Counted from the first letter of the stretch, positions 46,301-57,780 are shown. The stretch: 64,000 bases of DNA from Chamaecyparis obtusa (GCA_027943335.1 BSBK01003255.1:310001-374000), one strand, 5' to 3'. Translations and numbers: made by a program. Notes: generated by a model from the sequence alone, not told the origin.

Positions 46301-47290
46301 GTCACTCTTATGGAAATATCGATATATGGATTGCAATCTGTTGTTGGCAATCTTTGTGATATATTGTTGTTATTAATATCAAGATCGTCTGCTTGTTATC
46401 TCATAACTATTTTGTATTCATGGTTTAGTTGTTTTGATTCAAGTCTTGAACCCATGAATAGAAGAGTAGCACTTATATTCAAGACATAGTTGATCACTTG
46501 GTTTTCTAATGTACCGTTCATGTATCAAAGTGGTGTTGTCAATGGTACCATGCTTACTCTTTCACTCTTATCAACAATGGCATACAATCTTTTCTCTTGA
46601 TATCAAATGATCCATCTTGCTATTTATTGTGAAGTCTTATAAATAAGATGACTTTCATAGATATGATATTAGTTCAACTTTGATTTCCTTGATGCTATTC
46701 TTATTCATATTTGCTACCAATTACTTACATGGTTCATAAAACATCCTTCAATATTGACTAACTATTTAATGCTATGTACAATTGATACTTCTACTTCTTA
46801 ACTAACTTGAAAGTGTCCCAGGTCTGCCTCACTTGGTCCAAAACATGTGTTTTATGCTTGTTTGGTTTCATGGATATGATGGAGACATCACAGTTTAGAA
46901 AACTAAACTAAGACCTGAATGCAAACTTTTTGATGCTAATAGGTAAGTCCCAAAATATTAATCAGATTTTGTTTCACTAGATTATATTACAGCTACAACA
47001 AAATAGATGCAATTAGGAATACTTCAGATTTTTAGACTAGTACTAGTCATTCATTAAAACCATCTAATAATCTAGATAAATAAACAACTATTGTTTGAAC
47101 TTAAGTTTGTAAATATATGGTTCAAACAAACCTCATCAAATATCAATATCAACAAATTTTAAATGGCTTTGAGAAGCAAGAAACCATGCTAACATTCATG
47201 CTGCATTTGACATTGCAATGCTAATTATAGACAACCAATATATTCAACTAAAAGTAGGAATATATTGAAAATGGTGTACCACATTTTTTT
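43354..47290. other. CACTA interior, right part, no gene recognised
   Basis: About 4 kb. An exon-like segment at 44196-44300 (after a CTGCAG acceptor-like site) reads VAYMLLVNFEEVATGILKIM, with donor CTG|GTGAGT at 44301; unrecognised, possibly a second captured fragment. The stretch 44570-45420 is C-rich on the plus strand, unlike its neighbours, and may be another insertion. 45450-47290 is AT-rich without visible structure. Confidence 0.4.
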
Positions 47291-47299
47291 TAAACAAAA

Positions 47300-47450
47300 G
47301 TTTGGATTGGTCGCAATTTTGACCTTTACAGAGTACTATTTTTGACTAGAATGCTATACATTCAACGGTGGATTGGTCACAATTTTGACCTTTACATAGT
47401 ACTATTTTGACCAGAATGCTATACATTCGATGGTCTGTTTGATGAATGAG
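47300..47450. repeat. CACTA right subterminal tandem repeat, period about 66 bp
   Basis: Two copies starting GGATTGGTCGCAATTTTGAC (47306) and GGATTGGTCACAATTTTGAC (47371), each followed by CTTTACAKAGTACTATTTT and GAATGCTATACATTC. Further related words (GGTCGACATTTTGACC 47473, GGTTGAAATTGTGAC 47577, CGACCAATTGTTG 47652) run to the terminus. Confidence 0.85.
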
Positions 47451-47669
47451 GGTGGATAATTTGAGGACATAAAGGTCGACATTTTGACCTTCACACCAAT
47501 TGACTTCGATGAGGTGATAGTGTTATTCTTCCAGTTCCAAGGGATTGTTTCAGTGGATAATTCGATGACTTATCTGGTTGAAATTGTGACTATTATTCAC
47601 CATGTAGAAAATTAGATGAAAAAAGATCGATGACAATTTTAGTCATCTATTCGACCAATTGTTGTAGAA

Positions 47670-47714
47670 AATTTGACCAATGCTCGTCGAAATTTAGGGT
47701 AAAATTTACTAGTG
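47670..47714 (-). repeat. CACTA right terminal inverted repeat
   Basis: Reverse complement starts CACTAGTAAATTTTACCCTA, then AATTTCGACGAGC. It ends in AGTG at 47714 and is followed by the ATG duplication. Confidence 0.93.
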
Positions 47715-47717
47715 ATG

Positions 47718-49794
47718 CTTGTCAAGATCTCTGTAGCCAAGAGAGGATTCTCGCTTGCTTGCTGATAGTTGGTAGGATATACATGTATCCTTCAGAATCT
47801 TGGATGCAAAAATCCTCCACTCCGCTACACTAGCTATAGAATGAAAATTACATTTATCAATTTAATGCTCTTTCAAATAAAATTACACATTTAATTAAAT
47901 CTCATATTTTGATACCCGAGTCTCCCTCCTAGATGTCACTAAAATGTCTATATGGTGGGGGCATGGAGTTACTACTCTCTCCATGCTCGCTATGTCTAGG
48001 CCTCGGTGGTGGTGTCTCTGTGTGGGGGCATGGAGGCCATCATGATCTCAATGGTGATGCATGAGAAATGTGTACATTCACACCAGTATCACTAGCTGGG
48101 GGCATCTCCTTTTCTCTCTCCTCTACTTTCTCTTCTACTCTTTCCTCCTCCATGGGATCTCCCTTAGAGATGTGCTCCTCATCATCTCTGACATCCTCAT
48201 CCTCTTCTACTTTACCACTATCTTGATATGTCCTCTCTAAAATTCTTGGATCACCTGTAGGATAATCCTTAGGGAAGATGAGAAAGGTCTCTTGCAGACT
48301 CCATTACCTGATCTAATCTCAGCTCATGCCTGAATAGGTCACATCTGATGGTACCTCTCTATCCACTATCTCATTTGCATCACTATCCTTTATGTCTACT
48401 ATTGATGGTTGGTGTATGGTGTTGGGTCTCTGATAGTACCTTGTCAAATGTGCATAGAGAGGTACTACTCTAGGGACTCCTTTTAATAGGCTAAACTATC
48501 TCATCACCCAATCATAATAGTATGGCATCACTATATGATTTTGATGACCCTCTAGCAGCTTTCGCCACTATTAATATCTCATCTAGAATCATGTATTTGG
48601 CCACTCTATCATCTGGCAGTAGGGTCTCCATATCACATTGATGCTCAGAATGTGGTCTAGCCGTACCCTCCAATAGAGGATATCTCCAAACTTCCAGGCA
48701 TATATCAAAGGATAAGCAAAGACTCTTGATGTACTCACATCTACCATCACCGGAATGCCCTATGGAGGTGTACATGCAAAATGCTCAAACAACCAAATCT
48801 ATGAGAGTGTGCATATTGAAAGACTCTCTCTTTGGTATCTCACTAGCTGACATGGCTCATGGTATAGCTGGACTAACATGTTGCGACCCCATGAGAACAT
48901 GGTCCTCTTGATCTCCATCCTCTATACAAGATGGGTAAGGGGTGTATAAAATATGCTACCCTTTGTGTTGGGTAACACAACCAAGGATACTATACAAAGC
49001 ATCACTCTCTATACCAAAGGTGTAGGGCCTAATAGTATGGATGACAAAGAAACCTGATTTGATCGGGTTCACATTTGTGGAACCCATCCTATGCAATACT
49101 CTTTATCTACAAGGATCTCCTCACAAACTTGCTATGCTCTAGGTTTGACAGTGTCACCTCAGACTGGAAGCTATAGGATCCTGTAGACATCCTCCAGTGT
49201 CATTGTAATCTCTCCTGAGGGAATATGGAAGGAGCATGTATCCTCATACCACCTCTCTATCAGAGTCAATAGCATGGCTTAGTGTATTCTGATCTATGGT
49301 AGGATGGATACCCAGTATAGTCCCACATCTCTTAGTAAATGCATCTCATCATCATCAAGCTCAGACAACCTCTCTCTGACAATTCCTAGAAACTCTCCAA
49401 AGGGATGCTCTCAGTGACAGACCAAGTCCTGCAAGCACAAACAAACATCATATCAGCAATTCACATCATCAAATATTCAAATCCAACTTGACTAGGTCAA
49501 GGTTGACCTTACTAGATCAGGGTTGACCTTCCTGGGTTAAGGTCAAATTTTCTTAGGTCAGGGTCGACCTTGTTAGGTCAAGGATGACCTCATCCTAGAA
49601 TAGGTGGAGACCTTCCAGTCAATGTCAACCTTCTTGGGTCAAGGTTAAGATAGCTGGGTCAGGGTTGACCGTTAAGAGTTAGGGTCGACCTTGCCAATAG
49701 AAATTAGGAATTTGGAAAGTACAAGAACAAACAACAACAAACTCACCTCAGGAAGTGATCGTCTGGTAGACAGGCTCTGTCTCAGAAACTCCAT
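47718..49794 (-). pseudogene. antisense plant mobile domain (PMD) gene in gypsy G1
   Basis: The start ATG at 49794 (minus) opens MEFLRQSLSTRRSLPE. Exon 1 ends at 49747 with donor GTGAGT; the intron runs to 49429 (acceptor TGCTTGCAG). Exon 2 includes FGEFLGIVRERLSELDDDEM, HLLRDVGLYWV, and the PMD core LLTLIERWYEDTCSF, HIPSGEITMTLEDVYRIL (49270-49180), followed by stops (TAG 49179 area, TGA). Downstream, 48775-48512 and 48300-47930 remain on this strand but are broken; the last part is Pro/Glu-rich in translation. The CACTA cut it, and the tail lies at 29509-29730. PMD proteins are found in plant transposons and in MAIN/MAIL1 silencing factors. It reads opposite to G1's polyprotein, between integrase and 3' LTR. 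Confidence 0.8.
49429..49746 (-). other. intron of the PMD gene with GGTCA palindrome cluster
   Basis: On the plus strand it holds AGGTCAAGGTTGACCTT, AGGTCAGGGTCGACCTT, AGGTCAAGGATGACCTCA and several others from 49494 to 49695. Borders are CAG|G (acceptor) and GAG|GTGAGT (donor) on the minus strand. Similar palindromes are in the LTRs at 4475 and 50755-50815. Confidence 0.65.
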
Positions 49795-50411
49795 GTGTGA
49801 CACTCGAAGTTCTTCTCTCCTCAGCATCTCTCTTCCTCTTTTCAAATCTACAAATGGTAAGAATGAGTAAGTATATCTTCCTTTTCCTTATTTATAGTTA
49901 AAATTAGGGTTTCTTTTAGGGTTTACTCATGGTAAACTCAGATTTCCCTTCTTATGCATTTAGATACACATCCACTCTTTTCATCATAACTTGAGTTCAG
50001 TAACTCTATTTTCAGTGCCACCAGTGGTGTTGGAATCATGATTTAGATACCTAACTCCTTGAATTAGTTTAGGAAGGGTAAGAATCCTTATAATTGGTTT
50101 AGGAGAGAACTTTTCAACAAGCTACATATCTAGTGTATAAAGTTTTCCTTATCACCCTATTTCACCCTTCAAAAGTAGAAAGCTGAAACAAGGGGGGCAT
50201 AATGGGCTTTATGCACTTCTCAAATTATCATATAGTAAGATCTAGGTGATTTATGGATTTTCATTAACTTTGTGTGTTGCAGGTTCTAATAGTTTTTTGC
50301 AGGATCTCTACATCGAGGACTTGGCTATATCCTTTTTATTTACTATGATGTTTTCTTACTTTAGCTTGCATATTCACGTAGTGTCATATCTAAGCTAAAA
50401 TAGGGGATAAA
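49795..50411. other. G1 region between PMD gene start and 3' LTR
   Basis: No gene. Probably the promoter side of the antisense gene. A G-run (AAACAAGGGGGGCATAA, 50188-50204) resembles a polypurine tract and lies 200 bp upstream of the one used to define the LTR (50398-50411). Confidence 0.5.
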
Positions 50412-50823
50412 TGTATCATATTAAAGTAGAATAACTTTCATCTTGATAGGTTTAGCACCCTCATTTAGTGCATTTATCATGATAAACTTGCATTTAGGAT
50501 GCATTCTGCCTTGATTCCTTCATTCTAGGTGAAATTAGGGTTAGGATCCCGAGGATTCTCCTTAATTTCCCTCCTCTATGGCTCTATTTTATAAGTAGGA
50601 ATTAAGAATAGATCCTCCTAGTCTTCATCATATTCATCATAAGATTTTGTGCCTCTTCCTGGCACTCTTCCCTATTTTGACATCATTTTTAGGTCTCCGG
50701 GCATCCCTAGGACCTCCTATTTCTCATTTTGGCTGGATCTAGACCCCTAGGTCAAGGTGGAGGTAGACCTTGACCTAGGTTAGAGTCTAGGTTGTCCCTA
50801 ACCTAGGTTAGAGATGAGGTAAT

Positions 50824-51986
50824 TTATAGGAATGAATGAAAATTATTTTGGTAGTCATTCTGTAGCAGTTGTTGTTGCATTCATGACTTGGATTGTCATT
50901 GATGTCAACACAGTGATATTCTGGATATCAGCAGGAAAGTAGGTATAGTTTTGTTTTGCACACATGTTGTATTGTAGATTGGATTTTGTGTAGTTTATGG
51001 TATGTTCTTTGGTGTGTTATTAACCTATGGTTAACAACACAAAAATAAATTCATTCATTTATGAGAGTTATGAGCATTTTGATGAAAGCAGTGTTTAGAC
51101 AGTGTTTCTGTGAAGCAATTTTCAGAAATTGGAGGATATCTCTTAGCTGGGATGGAATCTGATTTTGTGCAGTTAAAGGGATGTTGGAGACTCATTAATG
51201 ATGACATGGTTCATGGCACAAACTTTGAAGATATGCTTGGAGAAAGTTATAGTATCTGGAAGTCAATAGTTTTATGTGAAATTTTGTGTGTAGCGTGTAG
51301 AATTTATTATTTTGTAATTGAGGACCAACTCATTTGTAATTATTTGAGTTTGGTATATAAGAAGGAATTTTTTCCTTTTTGAAATATGTACTGTGAAGGT
51401 TGAGATGTGGATATATGCATGAAGTGAAGAAAAGAGCTAATTCAGTGATGAAGGAAGACTTGTGAGTACAGAGATCTGGAATTGTGATCTTGTGTAGTAG
51501 AGAGTGTAGTTTTGGCACAGTGTGAAGGAGGTAATATATTTCATATTATTCTATTGAATAATTCTAAGATCTTTTGGATAGTGGGTTTAGAGATCTCGCC
51601 TTGAAGCTGTTTGGGCAGTGGGTCCTTCTGTCTTCCATAAACTCTTAACTGGGTTAGAATCTTTTAACAGGGATTCAAAATCTCCTAACAGGGATTTATA
51701 TGTACTAAATGTATTTCATAAGACTCCTAATAGGGTCCATCCTCTAACAAGGAAATTTCATATTAGTGCATCATTTTGTGGGCATCATTCCCACCGAGGT
51801 TTACTCTTTTCAAGAGGTTCCCTAGTCAACATATCTTGTGTTATCGTGTAATTGTGTACGGTTATCTTTCTATGGTTGATTAGTACATTAATTATATTGT
51901 TTAAAGTAGTTGAATCATTAAATTATCAGATAAATGATTCACCCCCCCCCCCTCTTAGTTATCTTGGGGATCTTTACTTTCTAACA
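50824..51986 (+). mobile_element. solo copia LTR
   Basis: It matches the copia LTRs at 10732 and 26811 over its length (CATTCTGTAGCAGTTG, ATGATGACATGG-type, GGGTCCTTCTGTCTTCC, TAGTTATCTTGG). It starts TTATAGGAATGAATG (family TGTTAGG) and ends CTTTCTAACA. GTAAT flanks both sides (50819-50823 and 51987-51991). No internal copia sequence is attached. The most likely origin is recombination between the LTRs of a full element. A TATA box (TATATAAGAAGG) is at 51354. Confidence 0.9.
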
Positions 51987-52210
51987 GTAATCCTTGACCT
52001 CCTTCGGGATTTGATCCCCCTTTTCAAATTTGGTCCCGGAGGGCCCCAAAATTAATGTCGAGCTTTCAGATCCAAGTGCGGAAGGGTTTTAATTTGAAAT
52101 TAATTTAATTATTTTTCCTCCTTACTTGGTTATTGTGACTGGACCATAATTCAAGGTGAAATTTGAATTATGGGTCCTCACATTACTCTAGGAGCCTCAC
52201 CTTGAAACCT

Positions 52211-52220
52211 CTATATAAAG
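52211..52220 (+). promoter_or_regulatory. TATA box of gypsy G1 3' LTR
   Basis: CTATATAAAG followed by ACTCTCATTTG, a usual plant core promoter context, inside the LTR. Confidence 0.55.
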
Positions 52221-53269
52221 ACTCTCATTTGTCATCATTTTCATCAAGTATCCATTAAGTGGAGACAACAAGTCATGAGAAGCAAGTAAGTGATGGTGAA
52301 GTGAAGATGCAAGATTATAAGAGGATGATATAGAAGATCAAGGCATTGTTGATATCAAACATTTTTGTGAGCACACCATCATGAACATCTATTTGGAGCA
52401 AGAGAGATATTTTCTTCCTTGATCCACCATTATTAATATTAAAGCATTCAAAGATACAATCATGGGGTAGCAATTACAGATTATGAGTTTGGTAGGAGTA
52501 CTTTAGCCTTGGGGGCTTGGTATGCTTTCTTATCTTATTCAAATCTATGCATTACTTTCTCATACATATTCATGCTAGGGTTTTAATCTAGAGGATTAGA
52601 TCTTGGCATTGCACATTCAATACACACACACATTCCATTAAAACTAACTATTCATGGATGTGGAGATCACCAAAATGGGGGTTTGACTAAGGAAAAACCT
52701 TATATAGCCACCAAAAAACATCATTTTCAAATATCTATAGTTGTTTCGAGAATTGAAGTGCAGATCTGAGTACCCTTTTTGGTGAACTTCTGAGATATGT
52801 GAACAAAATTTCTATTAGAGTTGTTTTGGGTCAAGGATGACCTTTAGTGGGGGGTAAGATTGTGCCTTAGGGTAAGATTATGCCCCGCTATCTAGGTCAA
52901 AGTCAATCTGCTTCCTAAAAGACAAAAGTTTTCTAGGTTTTCTCTGTTGTGGTTTTCTAGTGCTAGATCTGGTTGTAGAATTTCTTGAGACTATACACAT
53001 GGATTAGAAAATAGGTATTTCCATTATGAGGTATGTATCTTATCTTATCTGATTTCAAGCATTTCCATATTTTCAGTACTTATTCAATTCCAACTCAAGC
53101 ATAAAAATGAATAGTGAGGAATGTTAGATGCATTGCCAAAGCTCCATTTTTCACCCTATTTAGCCTTTAAAAAACCTAAAGTTTCTATGACAGTGTTTTG
53201 GTGGTCAAATTGTCTATGTTCTATTGTGGCAAACACCTTGTGAGATCGACTGACATCTCCTACAATTGG

Positions 53270-54005
53270 TTCTGAAACTACTTGATCTTGATGGGTGGGG
53301 TTCCTGTGCTGAGGGAAATAAATTGCAATGTGCCCTTATTGTCCACAAGAATAACACCCCATGCTTTGACCAAAATTCCTTGCAGAAGGAGTATTGGATT
53401 GTTGATAACCTCCTCTATTTAAATTATGAGAGTTTTGGGATTGTAGAGGAGGGATCCTTTGTTGTGTCTAAAAATTGCTTCAATTCTGAGGTTGTTGAAA
53501 CCATCCATTACCTTGGTTATTATTTTGAAATTTCTTCTTAGGAAAGTTTTGTCCACCTTTGAAAGAGGATTGTTGGTTCTGTGAGTTTGAATTTCCTTGA
53601 TGAAAATTTCCCTTAGAAATTGATCTAGGGTTGAAAGTTTGGCCACTAGAGTAGCCACCTTTTCCTTTGACCTTTCTTTCGACTAGGTATGCCTTAGTGA
53701 TGGCATCACAAAGATTCTTGGCTTCTAAGAATGCTACATCTCCTGATATTTGGTCATTTAGACCTCAGATGAAGTGTTGAACAAGAACAAGTCTGTCATC
53801 TCTAAAACCCGAGAAAGGCTTAAGTTCATAGAACTTTATTTCATACTCTTCCACCGACATGTTGGCTTTTTTGAGGTGGTGAAATTCTTTTTCCCTTCCC
53901 TATCTCCACTGATTAGACATGAATAGATCTTTAAAGCTTTCTAGGAATAGTTCCCATGAAATAGTATTGATGGTGACTTTAAGTTTTTCTTCTTCCATAC
54001 GCCAT
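53270..54005 (-). pseudogene. gypsy gag remnant with degenerate zinc knuckle
   Basis: The minus strand reads, from right to left: ISWELFLESFKDLFMSNQW (about 53960), REKEFHHLKKANMSVEEYEI, KFYELKPFSGFRDDRLVLVQ (about 53840), GLNDQISGDVAFLEAKNL, TKAYLVERKVKGKGG, then a Gln/Asn/Phe-rich tail, and CYSCGQ*GHIAIYF near 53325. The last is a CX2CX4HX4C knuckle with a stop and the final Cys lost. This is the retrotransposon gag of a Ty3/gypsy element, possibly of a chromovirus-type lineage. Stops interrupt it. Sequence consistent with an extension of gag continues to about 54050, so it may overlap the stated start of the next LTR. Confidence 0.82.
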
Positions 54006-55042
54006 TGTAAGCTAGGAGAACCTAGATTTGTAAGCAATAGGCCTAGACATTCAAACAAGTTAGCCTACTCTAATAAAAACAATCAGGAACAACATACAAG
54101 TTCTCTAAACTACCTTCGATAGAACTGAAATGGGAGCACCCGAGCCCCATTTGATTTGTTTTTTATTTAGGGATGTGGGTGTGCTCTCAAAACAAATTAA
54201 GCATATCCCTAATGATGATTAAGGGGGATAGGATAGATTAGGGACCAAGAGTAACCCATATTGGCACAAAACCAGGTATAGAAGACCTATTTTCCCCCTA
54301 AGGCCTCAAAGAACCTAATGATGCTAAGATGATTAAGCTATGAATACTTATTCTAAGTTGATTTTTATCCAAAATAGATGTGATATGATGCAAGAAGCTA
54401 TGATAAGAAATGAAATAAAATATGTTTAATCCTTATTCTATGCTAAGATGTGTTAAAAATCTTGAAAGAGGAATGAAATCTAACAATATTATCAAAAGCT
54501 AAGATCTAGATTGAATTTAGCATGATAAAAATGCACAATATGATAAAAAATTAAGCTAATGATTTACTCTTGGAAGAGAGGGTATTTATAGGATTTGAGG
54601 AAGGGCTTGGGTTAGGAAGAGAGTCAGAGTTAGGGGTTTGGTTAGGGGTTGAGTCAAAGGGATAAGGATTGACTTTCATGGGTTGAATGGACCAAGGTTA
54701 GGATAAGGGTTTAGGATTTTTAGAAGAGTCTAGGGGTTTAGGGTTTTCTAGAAGATTTATAGGATTTAGGCTTTTAAATAAATGTTAAATTTATTTAAGG
54801 AATGTGACAATATTTATTAATTAATAATTAATAAATAGGGATTAAATATTTAAATTAGATTTAAATATTTTGGGGATGGGGTATCTTAATTAAATGTGTT
54901 TAATTAAAATAGGGGGATTTAATGGCATAATAATAAATTAATTAATTAAATAATTAATTAATTAATTAATGATGATGTCATCAAGGGTTTTAAAAAAAAA
55001 TAAAAATATTTTTATTTTCTAATGGATTTTTAGGTGTCTACA
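54006..55042 (-). mobile_element. second Tat element 3' LTR
   Basis: On the plus strand it ends GGTGTCTACA, like the nested element's LTR, and aligns with it through GGATGTGGGTGTGCTCTC, CTAAGGCCTCAA, and the AATTAA-rich half. The outer end is uncertain: TGTAAGCTAGG at 54006 resembles TGTGGACAAGG, but gag-like sequence may reach 54050. The right-hand partner is outside the window, so no target duplication can be checked. Confidence 0.75.
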
Positions 55043-55088
55043 TTTTGCCCCTCTTTGATGCGATGCCACAAGTGGCATGGTGTCAAAG
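55043..55088 (-). other. polypurine tract and hairpin of second Tat element
   Basis: Minus strand CATCAAAGAGGGGCAAAA stands before the LTR. The hairpin arms CTTTGATGCGATGCC and GGCATGGTGTCAAAG follow. It is the same layout as 13923-13968. Confidence 0.75.
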
Positions 55089-56609
55089 ACAAGAAAATGA
55101 GATGCCCTAGGCTAGAATTTAAAGGAATAAGGGGTTGTGCCCCCTTGAGAAAATAACACAAAGAGGAAATGTTGTGGAATTTTATTGAAAATAACACGAG
55201 GAAGAAAGGGATGGGAAGGAGGAAGGAGAGGGGATAAATAACCAAACTTCCAAGAGAAACGATGCAGGAATACAAGATGAGGTGGAATATAGAATGCAGG
55301 ATGAAGCTATATGCAAAGATGCAAGATTAATCTATATGATGTAGGATGCAGGGGATTTGGGAAGCTTCGAGTGTAAATGTGGAGAGCACAACCTAGTTTT
55401 CTATAGCAACATTAGAGACTGGCCAAGGATACTGGGATCACAAGGCCTTGTCGCCATCACTGCATAGGACTAACATGAAAAAGACACGTAGGGTTGCCCC
55501 AGAATCGTGCATGAATCCAAGAAGAAGCATGGTGGAAATGATGCTGGAGAAACCACAAACAAATGATAGTTCCCAAGTGCACCATTTGACCCAAAAGACC
55601 ACATGTGAATCATGCAAGGGTCATGTCTGACTGACTCACAGGCAAAAGTGAAAGATCAAAAGACCTTGCCCCAGATTTCCCTCATTCGTAGCACCCCATG
55701 ATATAAAGGATCAGGGTGACTTTGAGTAGAGGAACAACAAGGAACCGTAAAAGATTAACAAGATGCAAAGGAAAAAATCCAAGACCAAAATGATAACTCC
55801 AAAAGACATCCTTTGCCAAGGAGAGAGATTGATTTGATTGATGGTGGGAAGATTGGTCTGAACATGTGGAAGGATACATTGACACGGACCTGGTGTGATT
55901 GGTGGAAGATTAGGTCTGACAGGAGGAAGGATGCATCCTCAAGGACCCGTTGATTGATGGGAGAATGAGTGTTGTTGTTTTCTAGAAAATGATGAGTCAA
56001 AGAATAACTACTGTGATCAGGGATAGTCGATAACTGATGTTGCTAAAGTACAAGGTTGGATGAGACAAGATTTATGATCAAATGCTGATGCATGACTAAC
56101 AAGGATATGTACAAAGGATGTGATGATATGCACAATGGATGGGAAGATATTTATATTGGATATGTATAGAAGCTCATGATTGGGGATAGGAAGATCTTGC
56201 TATATAGGACATGGTACAAGATATGTACAGGAAAAAGTGTGCTATACAAGATATGTATAGGATGGATTGCAAATTTTCTTGAGAATTAAATAGAGGAATG
56301 TTGGGGGATGGTGGATGGGATGGGGATGGTAGGAAAATGATTGGTTGGATGTGGAGTATGGGAGTTTGATAGATAATGACTCAGTCCACTATGTATGGCA
56401 CCTGTTTTCCAGGTTTTCACCAACATACTTGTCCAAGGCACTTGAATTGCCAAGTTTTCACCATTGGACAAATCTTTTTCTTTGCTTTTTTATTTATTTT
56501 TATTTTTTATTTTTTGTTTATTTATTTTTCTTCTTTTCCAATTTTTATGGATTTTTTGAATATGTAGGATCTGGTTCAGGCATAGAACCTCTTCTGATGT
56601 ATGATGTTG
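55089..56609 (-). other. second Tat element non-coding 3' region
   Basis: Shared with 13969-16100 of the nested element, with indels. The minus-strand frame at 56471-56286 starts MSNGENLAIQVPWTS as in the other element, but neither continues as a conserved protein. T-rich 56470-56550. Confidence 0.6.
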
Positions 56610-57780
56610 ATTGGATCATTCAAAGGATCACCTTTTGGTGTGGATAGATGATAGGCTCTAGAGCTAAAATATGGTGTGACAACATAGGGGCCCAACCAAG
56701 TAGGCTCAAACTTGCCCTTCTTCTCTCGATTTTCTTAGACTTTTTGATTTTCCTTTAGGACCATGTTGCCCACTTGGAATTGTCTAGGATGGACCTTCTT
56801 GTTATAACTTCTTTTGAGTCGATTTTGGTATGCAACCAGGTGATCATATGCTTGCTGTCACTTTTTATCTAACAGGTCCAGCTGTGTGAGGCATGCCATG
56901 TGATAGTCTTCATCAGTGGTATAGTTCTTCATTGAGGCTCGCAATGATGGGAGCTCAACCTCAATGGGTAGAATGGATTCGACACCATATACAAGGGAAT
57001 ATGGGGTGGTTCCTATAGGAGTGTGATAAGAAGTACAATAGTCCCAGATGGTGGGTTTTATTTAGAGGTTCTAGTCACGACTAGAATCATTGACAACCTT
57101 CTTGAGGATTTTGAGGATGGTTTTGTTGGTTGCCTTAAGTTCGCCATTTATTTGGGGGAAGTATGGACTGGAGAAGCAATGGTGGATGTGGAGTTTGGCA
57201 CACAGATCATCTACATGCTAGTTTTCAAAAGGTATGCCATGGTCTGTGAAGATGGTAGATGGTATGCCGAAGCAGTAGGTGATGTGGTAAATGATGAACT
57301 TGGATATTTGGATGCTAGTAGTGAGGGTGAGTGGAAGTGCTTTAACCCATTTTGTGAAGTACTATGCAGCTGTGATTATGTAATTATGTCCATCTGAGGA
57401 TAGGGGAGTGATTAACCCAATGAGGTCGAAGCCCCAAACATGAAAATAGCCAAGGTGGCACAATGGGCTGCAAGTTTTGTGTTGGTGCATTAATTAGATT
57501 TGCATGCTGCTGACATGGCAAGCATTTCTTGAAAAATTCACAAGTGTCATGTTCCATGGTTGGCCAATAGTACTTGACTCAAAGAAAATTCTTTAATAGA
57601 ACCATGCCACTCTTGTGGGCACCACAAATTATAGTGTGGACCTCTTGTAAAGCCAGGATGGCTGCATTTGAATCTAAACACCTAGAGAGGATGTTATGAT
57701 ATCCTCGATGATAAAGGGTGTTGGCTACAAGAGTGTAGTGGGAAGCTCTGCAAATTAAGTTTTTGCATTTGGTGTTGGTG
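56610..57780 (-). pseudogene. second Tat element integrase
   Basis: The zinc domain is complete: VHTIICGAHKSG near 57640 and KKCLPCQQHAN near 57545 (H, H, C, C). The core is broken by frame changes and stops between 57480 and 57000. Its C-terminus is clear: GKFEPTWLGPYVVTPYF and SSRAYHLSTPKGDPL (56710-56620). It integrates cDNA in active relatives. The plus-strand open frame at 57023-57397 is the antisense of this region and is not a gene. Confidence 0.85.

Larger units (their letters stand above)
29731..47714 (+). mobile_element. CACTA (En/Spm) DNA transposon, about 18 kb, with SET domain and captured gene
   Basis: Left end CACTAGTACATTTGACCTTA and right end (reverse complement) CACTAGTAAATTTTACCCTA match through the next AAATTTC. 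The target duplication is ATG on both sides (29728-29730 and 47715-47717). Subterminal repeats with TTGGTCGCAATTTT fill both ends. Inside, on the plus strand: tnp2-type transposase (34066-37900), a SET-domain coding region (38600-39660), TNP1/TNPA-like exons (39749-42441) and two exons of an Mpv17/PMP22-family gene (43070-43353). The transposase has stops and frameshifts, so the element is no longer autonomous. It lies in the antisense gene of G1. Confidence 0.95.
50412..53264 (+). mobile_element. gypsy G1 3' LTR, split by a solo copia LTR
   Basis: It starts TGTATCATATT after AAATAGGGGATAAA, and the right end is near CTCCTACA at 53264. With the copia solo LTR removed, its length is about 1.7 kb. 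It shares blocks with 4281-5650: GGTCA palindromes, AACCTAGGTTAG, the GGGGTTTGACTAAGG stretch, GAGTACCCTTTTTGG, and the GGGGTAAGAT words. A TATA box CTATATAAAG lies at 52211-52220. The right boundary is approximate because gag sequence on the other strand follows at once and no clear target duplication was found. Confidence 0.65.

Noticed and set aside
50188..50204. AAACAAGGGGGGCATAA as the polypurine tract of G1
   Set aside because: The LTR homology with 4281 begins at 50412, after another purine tract in the matching position, so this one is less likely to be the one used.
57023..57397. 124-residue plus-strand open frame
   Set aside because: It is antisense to the integrase core of the second Tat element, where the minus-strand motifs are recognisable.
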